Part shown: positions 28,057 through 37,544 of the stretch, piece by piece
How positions within the stretch are numbered: position 1 is the stretch's first letter
Layout of the letters: every line of letters begins with the position of its first letter
NCBI RefSeq assembly: GCF_000815225.1
Contig: NZ_CP010427.1
Location: forward strand, 1,240,001 to 1,304,000
Direction of reading: 5' to 3'
Origin: Allofrancisella guangzhouensis
GTDB lineage: Bacteria > Pseudomonadota > Gammaproteobacteria > Francisellales > Francisellaceae
DNA: 64,000 nucleotides
Program-made: the position numbers and the translations under genes
Notes under the pieces: generated by a model
The model's database searches: none
What the model saw: only the letters and a program-made list of their open reading frames with translations
What the model was told of the DNA's origin: nothing

Positions 28057-29424
28057 CTAAGACTCCAGAAACTCTATAAGCTTTTCTCTTAATCCATCAA
28101 AAGAACCGTTACTCATCATAACTATTTCTACTTCTCTGTCTTCCTGAGTGATTAATAAAGATTCTACTGTGCTGATAAACTCTTCTATATTTTTAATAAA
28201 ATCAACTTTTGTACTATCTTTTAAGAGTTCGTTTGCATCCCATTTTAATAAAGCATGATCATATAATAAAACCTTATCTGCTTTTAGTATTGCGTTAGGT
28301 AAGCTTTCTTTATTATTTCCTTGTTTCATAGTGTTAGATCGTGGATCTATCAAGGCAATTATATAAGCTTGTGGATTTTTATTGCGTACAGCTTCTAACG
28401 TTAGTTTTATAGACGTTGGGTGGTGTGCAAAATCATCGTATAAAACAATACCTTCTCTTTTACATAATACTTCCAAGCGTCTTTTCACACCTTTAAAGCT
28501 CTCTAAAGCCTGCTTAATATCGTTATTAGATATATCAAGCTGTTTAGCTACAGCATAAGCACTCAATGCGTTTAAAGCATTATGCTCACCGATAAAATTC
28601 CAAGAAATTTCTACTTTATCACTACTATTTGAACCCAGCATAAACTTAGAATAATCATTAGAGTATTCTGTAATATAGAAACCCAATTTTGAATTAGCTG
28701 CAATAGTATTTGACCAGTAGCCCATATCCATTATATGTTGTACATTTACATCAGAAGCATTATAGATTATGCTTGCACTAGCTGGCATTTTTCTAATAAG
28801 TTGATGAAACTGCCAATAGATAGCATCGATATCTTTAAAAATATCAGCATGATCATATTCGATATTATTTATCACCAAAATACTAGGGTCATAGTGAATT
28901 AACTTAGAGCGTTTGTCAAAAAAGGCTGTGTCATATTCGTCTGCTTCAATAACAAAATATTCTGAATCTGTATACCTTGAAGAAACACCAAAATCCCCAC
29001 TAATTCCCCCAACAAGAAAACTTGGGTTAAAACCAGCCTGTTCTAAAATTTTGATAGTCATAGTAGTGGTTGTAGTTTTACCATGAGTTCCTGCTATGGC
29101 GATAACCTTTTTTTGCTTTAATATGTTATGGTAAAGCCACTCAGGCCCAGAAAAATAGTTTAATTTTTCATCTAAAATCTTTTCTATTATCGGCAAACCT
29201 CTTTTCATAACATTACCAATAATAATTTCATCTGGTTTTGTCTCTAACTGTGAACAATCAAAGCCTTGAATAATTTCTATTGCCTGTGATTCAAGATAAG
29301 TACTCATCGGAGGATAAACATTAGTGTCAGATCCAGTAACTTTATAACCTTTTTGCTTAGCTAATATAGCTAGTGAGCCCATAAAAGTTCCACAAATTCC
29401 TAAAATATGAATATGTTTAGACAT
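28057..29424 (-). CDS. mpl: UDP-N-acetylmuramate:L-Ala-gamma-D-Glu-meso-DAP ligase
   Basis: About 455 residues of the Mur ligase family. The ATP loop AGTHGKTTTTTM, the FVIEADEYDTAFFD acidic block, the ERLE-like RRLEVLCKR and the DDFAHHPTSIK motif distinguish Mpl from MurC. It reattaches recycled tripeptide to UDP-MurNAc and fits with AnmK nearby in cell-wall recycling. The ATG at 29424 is preferred to the TTG one codon upstream. Confidence 0.95.
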   Translation of the reverse strand: MSKHIHILGICGTFMGSLAILAKQKGYKVTGSDTNVYPPMSTYLESQAIEIIQGFDCSQLETKPDEIIIGNVMKRGLPIIEKILDEKLNYFSGPEWLYHNILKQKKVIAIAGTHGKTTTTTMTIKILEQAGFNPSFLVGGISGDFGVSSRYTDSEYFVIEADEYDTAFFDKRSKLIHYDPSILVINNIEYDHADIFKDIDAIYWQFHQLIRKMPASASIIYNASDVNVQHIMDMGYWSNTIAANSKLGFYITEYSNDYSKFMLGSNSSDKVEISWNFIGEHNALNALSAYAVAKQLDISNNDIKQALESFKGVKRRLEVLCKREGIVLYDDFAHHPTSIKLTLEAVRNKNPQAYIIALIDPRSNTMKQGNNKESLPNAILKADKVLLYDHALLKWDANELLKDSTKVDFIKNIEEFISTVESLLITQEDREVEIVMMSNGSFDGLREKLIEFLES

Positions 29425-29427
29425 CAA

Positions 29428-29801
29428 TTAAAAAAATGAATAACAAAAATTGCTACCAATTATATCAGCTTATAGTTTTTAAATATACAGCGACAATATA
29501 CGCAAAATACTAACCACATTTTAGAAAGGCTCGCGAATGCGCAAAATACGGTTTTGAAAAATAAACATGCTAATAAAAATATTTCGCATCACTCTTATCA
29601 AAAATAACTATACCTTATCAAATATAATACATACGATATAACGTATCTAACTTGTATATTTAGTTATATATTTTTTTGTAAAGTGATAGCAAAAAAATGA
29701 TAGAAACATTAAAAGCAGTATTACAAATTTTCAAAAAGATGATAGCTTTGTATATGCATCCTTGGAATATAAGTAAATAATACCAATAGAGAAACAATAC
29801 A
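29428..29801. other. Divergent intergenic region between mpl and an unknown gene
   Basis: Very AT-rich. It should contain divergent promoters but no standard -35/-10 pair is convincing. A tiny frame at 29697-29780 (27 codons, beginning MIETLKAVLQIF) could be a leader peptide for the gene at 29802, yet its ribosome site is poor. No RNA gene is apparent. Confidence 0.3.
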
Positions 29802-31202
29802 ATGAATTTTAAACAATATATTGAAGCATATCTCGAATTTAATCAAAATTTGGTCAAACTCTTAGATGAAGAAGATAAGCTATGTGAACCTATAAGATTT
29901 TTTAAGAAAGACTTTTTAACAACTTTTTACGTTAAGAAGAGTTTTATTTCTGGCATTACAAAGATGGATATAATACGTTCAACAGGAGAAGAATTAAAAG
30001 TAAAAGCTATAATCATTTTAACAGACTATCTTAAGCTTACAGAACAAGCTGAATTTAAATCTAAGTATTTAAGTACCATTCCTAAAATTTCTGATGGTTT
30101 ACACTTATCTAGAATGAAAAGAGAAGCTTGTACTTTTATCGTTGAAAATGTAAACACTCTGGCTAAGCTATCAATAGCTAATATGCAACAACAATCACCT
30201 AACTCTGATGAATATAATAAGATCCTCTTTCAAACCCACCTAGAAAATGTTAAACAGATTTTAAAAGAGAATAGTTTGATTGCTATTTCAGCAACAATAA
30301 ACATACTTCAGAAAAAATTTATCCAGCATGCATCAACAACAAAAGTATCAAAACTAACAATGAAAGAAGCTAGCCAATATGCTTCTATCAATAACCCAGG
30401 TAGAATGTTATGTAGTAATAGCGCTATTTGTGCTGCTCTGGAAACAAATGGTATACTTTTAAACCGTAATGATAAAAAAATAGCATCTTTTGGTTATTTA
30501 AGGAGTGAACGTTTAACCGCTATATTTTTAGAAAAATGGTTTACTATACAAGAAGTAATGTTAGATTATAGGTTGTCTACTACTGAAAATGCTATTTTAG
30601 CGATCACAAGTGGAAAGTTTAATGGCGGAGTTTTTATAAGAACTACTATGAAAGAAGGTCCAGGCCATAGCGAATATGTAATGTCCGATGAAAAGGGTAA
30701 ATTTTGGAAATCTGAAGCTAATAGTAATACTATTAACAATAATATTACTCATAGTTACAGATGGCGCAAACTATATACAGGAAAGGATGCGCATGTATTA
30801 TATCACGACGACCTTGATGATGATGAATATGATAGCATCACTATTTGGGGGTTGATTAGAAAAGAAAATATAACTTGTGAAGCTAACCTAAACTTTAATA
30901 AACGTAGAATAGTTGAACAACTTAATAATAAAATTTTCAATTTTAACTTAACCAAAGTTAAACAAGTATGTTTAGCACACATTCAAGAGTATCTTGATAT
31001 AAAAACTTTATCATGGAAATCTTATAAAGATAGAGCTAATTTGATGTTAAATAGTATTCAACAACAAACTTCTATACAAGATGTGATAAAAACTATAGAT
31101 AATGAAATTGAAGTCATTCGAAATTCAGGAAGTGCTAGATATTTGAATAAATTAATTGATACTAAACTATATTTATCAAACATTTTAATGGAGAGCTTTT
31201 AA
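29802..31202 (+). CDS. Unknown protein with a possible Cys-His protease-like site
   Basis: 466 residues, soluble, no signal peptide. The N-terminal 180 residues are helical. Residues 199-212 (PGRMLCSNSAICAA) form a Cys-containing helix start resembling the active-site helix of papain-like enzymes. Residues 286-307 (GPGHSEYVMSDEKG then FWKSEAN) resemble the His strand and Asn loop. The candidate catalytic pair is Cys204 and His289, with Asn307 as third residue. The C-terminal 100 residues are again helical. No named family is recognised, and the assignment is by pattern only. It stands alone between divergently transcribed mpl and the pyrE-lpxH pair. Confidence 0.55.
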   Translation: MNFKQYIEAYLEFNQNLVKLLDEEDKLCEPIRFFKKDFLTTFYVKKSFISGITKMDIIRSTGEELKVKAIIILTDYLKLTEQAEFKSKYLSTIPKISDGLHLSRMKREACTFIVENVNTLAKLSIANMQQQSPNSDEYNKILFQTHLENVKQILKENSLIAISATINILQKKFIQHASTTKVSKLTMKEASQYASINNPGRMLCSNSAICAALETNGILLNRNDKKIASFGYLRSERLTAIFLEKWFTIQEVMLDYRLSTTENAILAITSGKFNGGVFIRTTMKEGPGHSEYVMSDEKGKFWKSEANSNTINNNITHSYRWRKLYTGKDAHVLYHDDLDDDEYDSITIWGLIRKENITCEANLNFNKRRIVEQLNNKIFNFNLTKVKQVCLAHIQEYLDIKTLSWKSYKDRANLMLNSIQQQTSIQDVIKTIDNEIEVIRNSGSARYLNKLIDTKLYLSNILMESF

Positions 31203-31384
31203 CCGCGAGTCTCATTTGTAATAGCTAAACCATATCTGACTCTCATTGCTTAAAGCACCATGTATACATTCATAATTTCAACTCTTTTTTAATGCAAGTG
31301 CCTGTTGTTACAAAGTTATTACTAGTATTCTGTGAATTATTATTTATACTTACAAAACAATTATTTAAATACAAGAAAAGTAAA

Positions 31385-32011
31385 GTGTTTATTGAATTTG
31401 CCCTCAAAAACCAAGTCCTTAAGTTTGGAGAGTTTACCCTCAAATCAGGCAGAGTTAGTCCGTATTTTTTTAATGCTGGATTATTTAACACCGGCAGTCA
31501 ACTTGCAACTCTAGCGGACTATTACGCGCAACTAATAGCTAAAAGTAATATAAAATATGATATTTTGTTTGGTCCTGCATATAAGGGAATACCACTAGTA
31601 GCAGCTATCTCAACTATCTTAGCTATTAAATACAATATTGATATACCATATGCTTTTGACCGCAAAGAAGCAAAAGATCATGGTGAAGGTGGGGTTTTTG
31701 TAGGTGCAGATATGACAAATAAAAACGTTCTACTTGTAGATGACGTAATGACTGCTGGAACTGCGTTTTATGAGTCTTATAATAAGTTAAAAAATATAAA
31801 TGCTACAATCACTGGGGTTGTGTTATCAATAGACCGTCAAGAGAAAGCCAATGACAGCAATATTTCAGCTACAAAAAAAATCTCCCAAGACTTCGGTATC
31901 CCAGTTTTAGCTGTTACTAACTTTGAAAGCATATTTGAGTATGTTAAAGAAAAGCTTAATGATGAAGTGATTAACAAGTTTAAAAACTATCGTGAAAAAT
32001 ATGGATCATAA
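31385..32011 (+). CDS. pyrE: Orotate phosphoribosyltransferase
   Basis: About 208 residues. The start is taken as GTG at 31385 (Val-Phe-Ile-Glu-Phe-Ala), because PyrE proteins begin close to FIEFALKNQVLKFGEF; the frame runs upstream to 31292 but that part does not resemble PyrE. LFGPAYKGIPLVAA, the HGEGG loop and the PRPP site VLLVDDVMTAGTAF are present. It converts orotate to OMP in pyrimidine synthesis. Its end overlaps lpxH by 11 bases. Confidence 0.95.
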   Translation: MFIEFALKNQVLKFGEFTLKSGRVSPYFFNAGLFNTGSQLATLADYYAQLIAKSNIKYDILFGPAYKGIPLVAAISTILAIKYNIDIPYAFDRKEAKDHGEGGVFVGADMTNKNVLLVDDVMTAGTAFYESYNKLKNINATITGVVLSIDRQEKANDSNISATKKISQDFGIPVLAVTNFESIFEYVKEKLNDEVINKFKNYREKYGS

Positions 32012-32717
32012 CAAAGATATATATATAATAGCTGATTTACATCTGAACGCTCATCATAGTGAATCAGCTAATATTTTCAAAAAATTCCTTGATAAAATAT
32101 CATCAAATGAAAATATTCTTTTCATACTAGGAGATTTTTTTGATTATTGGATAGGCGATAATCACAAAGACAAGTTTTATCATCAAATCACAACGTGGCT
32201 AAAACAAGCTAGCGATAAAGGCTTAAAAATATATTTCATGCATGGCAACCGTGATTTTCTGATTGGCAAAAAATTTGCAAAATGTAGTGGTGTGACTATA
32301 GTTAAAGATCCTTATTATCTAAACATTGCTGATAAAAAAATTCTTTTTTCTCATGGTGATTTATTTTGTACTGATGATAAAAGCTACCAAACCTACCGTA
32401 AATGGATTGCTTATAATAAGCCTTTAAGATTTCTATTTCGAAGGTTACCATTATTCTTAAGGGAAAAAACCGCCAAAAATGTAAGAAGTCATAGTTATGT
32501 GAAAAATCGTAGACAACCAAATATAGATGTCACATCAATAGGAATAGAAAAATATCGAAAAGATTACAACATTGTAATCCATGGCCACACTCACAGAATG
32601 GCTATTCACAAAGAAAAAGACCACACCAGATACGTACTAGGAGACTGGTTTAAAACAGGCAATTATATAAAGATTTCTAAAGATGGTGAAATAACTCAAC
32701 ATACTAACATCATCTAA
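32001..32717 (+). CDS. lpxH: UDP-2,3-diacylglucosamine diphosphatase (lipid A synthesis)
   Basis: About 238 residues of the metallophosphoesterase fold, with all LpxH motifs: IADLHLN, LGDFFDYWIGD, HGNRDFLIG, SHGDLF and HGHTHR followed by YVLGDWF. The ATG at 32001 is preferred to a GTG at 31992. It cleaves UDP-diacylglucosamine to lipid X at the inner membrane surface. It overlaps the end of pyrE and is therefore co-transcribed with it. Confidence 0.95.
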   Translation: MDHNKDIYIIADLHLNAHHSESANIFKKFLDKISSNENILFILGDFFDYWIGDNHKDKFYHQITTWLKQASDKGLKIYFMHGNRDFLIGKKFAKCSGVTIVKDPYYLNIADKKILFSHGDLFCTDDKSYQTYRKWIAYNKPLRFLFRRLPLFLREKTAKNVRSHSYVKNRRQPNIDVTSIGIEKYRKDYNIVIHGHTHRMAIHKEKDHTRYVLGDWFKTGNYIKISKDGEITQHTNII

Positions 32718-32762
32718 AAATATGTCTTGTGTTTTAAAAAATTTTTGGTTTTAAGTATCATT

Positions 32763-34124
32763 CTAAGCTTTAAAACCCCTTACAGCTTGAGCTATTTCTT
32801 CCATCTCATAACTTCTAGCACCTTTAACTATAATTTTTGTAGCTAGATTGTTACAAAACCTAAGAACTTGTTCTAAATCCTTTTTTAATTCTTCTTTTGT
32901 TTCATAAAGTTTAACATTCTCACTTTGAATTTGGCTAAGAGTAACTTCTAGCAAACTATTATCACCATATAAAAAAACTCTATCAAACTTTGCTTCTTGT
33001 AGCCACTGCCCCATCTGCCTGTGATAATTTTCTGCCTCGTTTCCAAGCTCTTTCATTGAACTGATAGCTAAAATCTTTTTTCCATTAAACTCAGATAAAT
33101 CTTCAACCGCCGCTTTTACTGCAGAAACACTAGCGTTGTATGTATCATCTACCAGAATTAACTTTTCACTTAACTTTTCTATGCAAAATCTACCTTTATA
33201 ATTACTAATTTTACTAGTATTTTTAAGAAAATTTCTTGGGTCAAGTCCTGCAGCAACTACACTAGAGATAGCTAATATGCTATTAAACAAATTATGTTTT
33301 CCAATAGCTGGAAGGAAATATTCATATTCATCACCAAAGATACTAAGTCTAACCTTGTAATTTTCTTCAGTAGAATCATACCCTTTTATATAAATATCTG
33401 CCATTTGTTTAGACATCGAGCAGGTGATCTTTTTACAGTCTAAGACAGATACATATTTAGTTATTCTCTCATCGTCAAGATTTACTATACAATAGCCTTT
33501 TTGTGGTGTTACTTTTAAGAGTTCGCCCTTTTCTGCCATTACACCATCTAAACTTTTCAAATTTTCTAAATGTGAAGCTCCAACGTTTGTGATCATCGCT
33601 ACATCTGGTTGAATAATTTCAGCAGCTGCTTTAATTTCACCACCCACATTAGTACCAGCTTCAATTACTGCAAAATCTGCATCCTGAGGTGTTTCTAAAA
33701 TAGTCATTGGCACCCCAAGATAATTATTTAAATTACCCTTAGTAAAGTGAACCTTCTTATCACTTAGTAAAGCTACTATCATCTCTTTTACTGTGGTCTT
33801 ACCACAACTGCCTGTTAGCGAGATTATTGGCATTTTTAATGATTTACGGTACTCTTTAGCGAGCTTACGTAAGCCACGGATAGTATTTTCACACACTATT
33901 TGTGGGGTATCTGTATTTTGCTTTTTAGAAACTAACAATGCTTTTGCACCATTTGCAATAGCTTGAGGAATAAACTCATGACCATCCCTATTTGCCACTA
34001 TTGCAACAAATAGACTATCTTGCTTAATATCACCCGAATTAATTGCAATAGTTTTTATTTGAACATCTTCACCTATATACTCAAACCCAGCTTGGGCTGC
34101 TAACTTTTTTAAAGAAGTAATCAT
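32763..34124 (-). CDS. murF: UDP-MurNAc-tripeptide:D-Ala-D-Ala ligase
   Basis: 453 residues of the Mur ligase family. The ATP loop LTGSCGKTTVKEM, the N-terminal KTIAINSGDIKQDSLFVAI, FAVIEAGTNVGGEI and LVDDTYNASVSAVKAA identify MurF. It adds the D-Ala-D-Ala dipeptide, the last cytoplasmic step of the peptidoglycan precursor. It converges on lpxH with a 45-base gap, and in this genome stands away from the main mur cluster. Confidence 0.95.
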   Translation of the reverse strand: MITSLKKLAAQAGFEYIGEDVQIKTIAINSGDIKQDSLFVAIVANRDGHEFIPQAIANGAKALLVSKKQNTDTPQIVCENTIRGLRKLAKEYRKSLKMPIISLTGSCGKTTVKEMIVALLSDKKVHFTKGNLNNYLGVPMTILETPQDADFAVIEAGTNVGGEIKAAAEIIQPDVAMITNVGASHLENLKSLDGVMAEKGELLKVTPQKGYCIVNLDDERITKYVSVLDCKKITCSMSKQMADIYIKGYDSTEENYKVRLSIFGDEYEYFLPAIGKHNLFNSILAISSVVAAGLDPRNFLKNTSKISNYKGRFCIEKLSEKLILVDDTYNASVSAVKAAVEDLSEFNGKKILAISSMKELGNEAENYHRQMGQWLQEAKFDRVFLYGDNSLLEVTLSQIQSENVKLYETKEELKKDLEQVLRFCNNLATKIIVKGARSYEMEEIAQAVRGFKA

Positions 34125-34243
34125 ATCTATTAATAAAAAACCTACAAATAACGTTATTGTAAAGCAACAGAGAAATATATGCTAGCAAGGACTGATATTT
34201 TAATCTTTATGTATTGAAGAGGCAAATTAGCTAAGCAAAGTCT

Positions 34244-35542
34244 TTATAAATTAAACGAATTTTCACAAATATCTAATGCTTCACAAATAGCTTTATAAAA
34301 TTTTGAGTTTTCCAACTTTTTAGGAATATTTTTTATTTTATAATCAACTTCGTTGCTCCAACACTTATTTATTTTCACCTTATAATTGGTCTCATCATTC
34401 CAACGCTTATTAATTTCATCTTTTCCTATATATTTGTGTTGGACATATTCAAACTTTATTTTTTGTTTCTCCAAAATAGTCGATATATTCTTTATAGTAT
34501 ATTGCTGCTTAACTTCTCTAATAACTTCTCTCATACGTCCTGCATGGTGCTTTTGGTCAAAAACTCGTAATGTTATGTTCCAAGAACCAGAAGGGTCTAG
34601 AGAGTTCAACTTTAAATACCGTCCCAATATTGTTAAAACTTTTTCTTTAACTGTTTTGACATCATATATGGGTTTTTCTTTCAAGCAGCTATACCTTTCA
34701 AATAATGATCCACGACTATTATCTACACTTTTTCTTTCTTCAAATAGAGATTTTTTTTTAGTGATATTAAAACCATTTTGACCTGAACTCTTAAGTGGCT
34801 TATTATATTGGTCAATATCATATTTTAAGCTCTCTTCGACATTACTACATCTAAGACCCTGGGCAAAAGAGCTTCTTCTTGCATATAGTTTCTGCAACTC
34901 ATCATTATAGAAAGTTATAAATCTTCTTCTACAACTATTTTCTATTTCTGTTACATCCTTGTATCGGGTTATTTTTTTACTATCTAATGAGAGTTCTTTA
35001 ATAATTAATATTTTATTATTATAGTACTTGACAGCATCATACAAATATGCATGTTCTAGGTGATCATTATAATTTTGTAACTTCGTTGCTTTATTTATCC
35101 AAAGATCTATAATAACAGCATTTTGCATATAATCTATATCTAGTATTTCTTGAAAATTTTTATATTTTTTATAAGAAGCATTGAAAACTGATTCATTTTG
35201 ATGTATTAATGCAAATACATGTAAGTTTTCTATAACACAATAACTAATAAAAAATCTTTCTTCAAACATTATCTCTGGCGTAATTCTAGCGATATGAATA
35301 GCAGCTACTGTCAAATCTCCACATCTACCAATCCCATTATTAAGCCCAAAAACAATACGCTCTCTACTTGCATAAGGGTTTATGCAAGCCTTCTCAATAT
35401 TGCTTTTATAGTTTTTACTAAATGCACTCTCTGGCTTAAACAATGGTACCATTTTTGGAAGGTTATCAGAATACTTAATATAACTCTTAATGGCTTTAAC
35501 GAGAGCAGCCCCAAAAGTTAAAAATTTATCACCATCAATCAT
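34244..35542 (-). CDS. Unknown protein with a papain/transglutaminase-like Cys-His-Asp pattern
   Basis: 432 residues, no signal peptide or membrane segment. In the first 150 residues a Cys-His-Asp pattern is visible: GIGRCGDLTVAAIHIA (Cys74), ENLHVFALIH (His108) and NAVIIDLWIN (Asp146, Trp148). This order and context are those of transglutaminase- and papain-like cysteine peptidases (GxCG, then HVF, then xVxDxW). The remainder is Lys/Tyr-rich and includes a repeat-like pair near the end (KRWNDETNYKVKINK, KCWSNEVDYKIKN). No named family recognised. It is a single gene between murF and glnS. Confidence 0.65.
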   Translation of the reverse strand: MIDGDKFLTFGAALVKAIKSYIKYSDNLPKMVPLFKPESAFSKNYKSNIEKACINPYASRERIVFGLNNGIGRCGDLTVAAIHIARITPEIMFEERFFISYCVIENLHVFALIHQNESVFNASYKKYKNFQEILDIDYMQNAVIIDLWINKATKLQNYNDHLEHAYLYDAVKYYNNKILIIKELSLDSKKITRYKDVTEIENSCRRRFITFYNDELQKLYARRSSFAQGLRCSNVEESLKYDIDQYNKPLKSSGQNGFNITKKKSLFEERKSVDNSRGSLFERYSCLKEKPIYDVKTVKEKVLTILGRYLKLNSLDPSGSWNITLRVFDQKHHAGRMREVIREVKQQYTIKNISTILEKQKIKFEYVQHKYIGKDEINKRWNDETNYKVKINKCWSNEVDYKIKNIPKKLENSKFYKAICEALDICENSFNL

Positions 35543-35731
35543 TATTATTTATTTTAAAACTAAATATTTTTATTATACAATAAAAATATTATTAGTTATA
35601 TATTTTTTATAATAAAAATTATTTTATTATAAAGTTTTAAACTGCATAACATGGTCAGTAAGCTATTTGTAACTCTATCATCGTGTATTATACATACCCA
35701 CATATAAGAAATATTAAGCAAAAACTAAATT

Positions 35732-37396
35732 CTAGCTTTTGACATCCTCAATATTTCTAAGAGTTACAATTCTATTAAATATAGGTTTTTCTTTTGAAAA
35801 ATCTTTTTGGTCCACTACAAAATAGCCGATCCTGTTAAATTGGAAATGCTCTTCAGGTCTTACATCTTCTAGAGATTTTTCTAGTTTTGCATTTTTGATA
35901 ATTTCCATAGAATTAGGGTTTAAACAATCTTCTATTTTTTCAAACTTAGCAGGATTCTCATCATTAAAAAGTCTATCATATATTCTAACTTCAGCATCTA
36001 TACAGTTATTAGCATCTACCCAGTGGATAATACCATTTGGTTTTTTACCATCTTCTGGTTTGTTGCCGCCTAAAGTTTCTGGTAAATAGCTACATTTTAA
36101 CTCAATAACATTACCGTCAGTATCTGTAATAACTTCATCACAATCTATTACATAACTATTTATCAGTCGCACTCGACCTTTTGGACTTAGTTTTTTCATT
36201 CCTTTTTCAAGCTCAAACACAAAATCATCTCTTTCAATGAATATTTCATCTGAAATTGTGATATCTCTTCTACCAAGATCAGAATTTTGTGGATGGTTTG
36301 GCACATTTAAAGTATGCGACTGCATGTTTTTTATGATTACTTTAATAGGATTTAAAACAGCATTTTTTCTTAAAGCGTTTTTATTAAGGTCATCTCTAAT
36401 AGATTCTTCAAGCACTGAAACATCGATTATAGAATCTTGTTTTGATATTCCTATTAGCTCACAAAAATTACGGATAGATTCTGGAGTATAACCTCTACGG
36501 CGGTAGCCTTTTAATGTAGGCATGCGCGGATCATCCCAACCACTTACTAAATTGTTATCAACTAAATATTTTAGTTTTCTCTTACTAGTGATTGTATAGT
36601 TTAAGTTAAGCCTAGAAAATTCTATTTGTTGAGGTTTAGTTTGAAATTCCGTTTCGTTAACTACCCAATCATAAAATGGTCTTTGATCCTGAAATTCAAG
36701 AGTACAAAGAGAATGAGTAATACCCTCTATAGCATCCTCTAACGGGTGGGCAAAGGCATACATAGGATAAATACACCATTTATCACCCGTTTTTGGATGA
36801 TGTGAGAATTTTATTCTATACAGAGCTGGATCTCTTAGATTGATATTTCCAGAAGCCATATCTATTTTCGCCCTCAAAGTTTTACTACCCTCAGCAAACT
36901 CTCCATTTTTCATTTTCTCAAAAAGCTCAAGGTTCTCTTGTATACTTCTATCTCTATAGGGGCTATTTTGACCTGCTTCTTTTAAAGTGCCTCTGTATTG
37001 CCTTACTTCATCTGCAGATAAGTCACAAACATAAGCTTTGCCTTTTTTAATAAGTAGTACAGCAAATTTATACATTTTGTCAAAATATTCTGAAGCAAAA
37101 TGAGGTTGGTTTTCCCATCTAAAACCCAGCCACTTTACATCCTCCTGGATTGCATTTATATATTCGATATCTTCTTTATCCGGATTAGTATCATCAAAAC
37201 GAAGGTTACATTCTCCATCAAACTCTTGAGCAATACCGAAATTTAAACAAATGGATTTTGCATGGCCAATATGTAGGTAACCATTAGGTTCTGGCGGAAA
37301 TCTGGTTATTATGCTAGAAATATTATTGTTTTCCAAATCTTTTTTTATAATATTTTTGATAAAATGAGTTTTAGCAGTAATGTTTTTATCAGACAT
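35732..37396 (-). CDS. glnS: Glutaminyl-tRNA synthetase
   Basis: 554 residues. The class I motif HIGHAKS appears in PPEPNGYLHIGHAKS (about 34-48) and the KMSKS-equivalent in TITSKRKLKYLV. The GlnRS-specific LRFDDTNPDKED and the C-terminal anticodon-binding beta-barrels are complete. It charges tRNA-Gln directly, so this organism does not depend on the amidotransferase route for glutamine. Divergent from the PEPCK-like gene. Confidence 0.97.
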   Translation of the reverse strand: MSDKNITAKTHFIKNIIKKDLENNNISSIITRFPPEPNGYLHIGHAKSICLNFGIAQEFDGECNLRFDDTNPDKEDIEYINAIQEDVKWLGFRWENQPHFASEYFDKMYKFAVLLIKKGKAYVCDLSADEVRQYRGTLKEAGQNSPYRDRSIQENLELFEKMKNGEFAEGSKTLRAKIDMASGNINLRDPALYRIKFSHHPKTGDKWCIYPMYAFAHPLEDAIEGITHSLCTLEFQDQRPFYDWVVNETEFQTKPQQIEFSRLNLNYTITSKRKLKYLVDNNLVSGWDDPRMPTLKGYRRRGYTPESIRNFCELIGISKQDSIIDVSVLEESIRDDLNKNALRKNAVLNPIKVIIKNMQSHTLNVPNHPQNSDLGRRDITISDEIFIERDDFVFELEKGMKKLSPKGRVRLINSYVIDCDEVITDTDGNVIELKCSYLPETLGGNKPEDGKKPNGIIHWVDANNCIDAEVRIYDRLFNDENPAKFEKIEDCLNPNSMEIIKNAKLEKSLEDVRPEEHFQFNRIGYFVVDQKDFSKEKPIFNRIVTLRNIEDVKS

Positions 37397-37544
37397 AGTT
37401 TTTATTGATAATGCGTTTTAATTATATTAGTTAGTATTTTACTTTATTCGAAAACTATCCGCACAATTTTTTGAAAAAAAAGTATATTCCAGCTATAATC
37501 TGACTAAATTATCACTAGCTTGCCTGACTAAGGGAACTTGTATC

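Noticed and set aside
29697-29780. 27-codon frame before the unknown gene at 29802
   Set aside because: Poor ribosome site and no recognisable leader-peptide features; mentioned only within the intergenic description.
31292-31384. Upstream start for pyrE at 31292
   Set aside because: The extra 31 residues are hydrophobic/basic and unlike PyrE, which begins near FIEFAL; GTG 31385 fits the family better.
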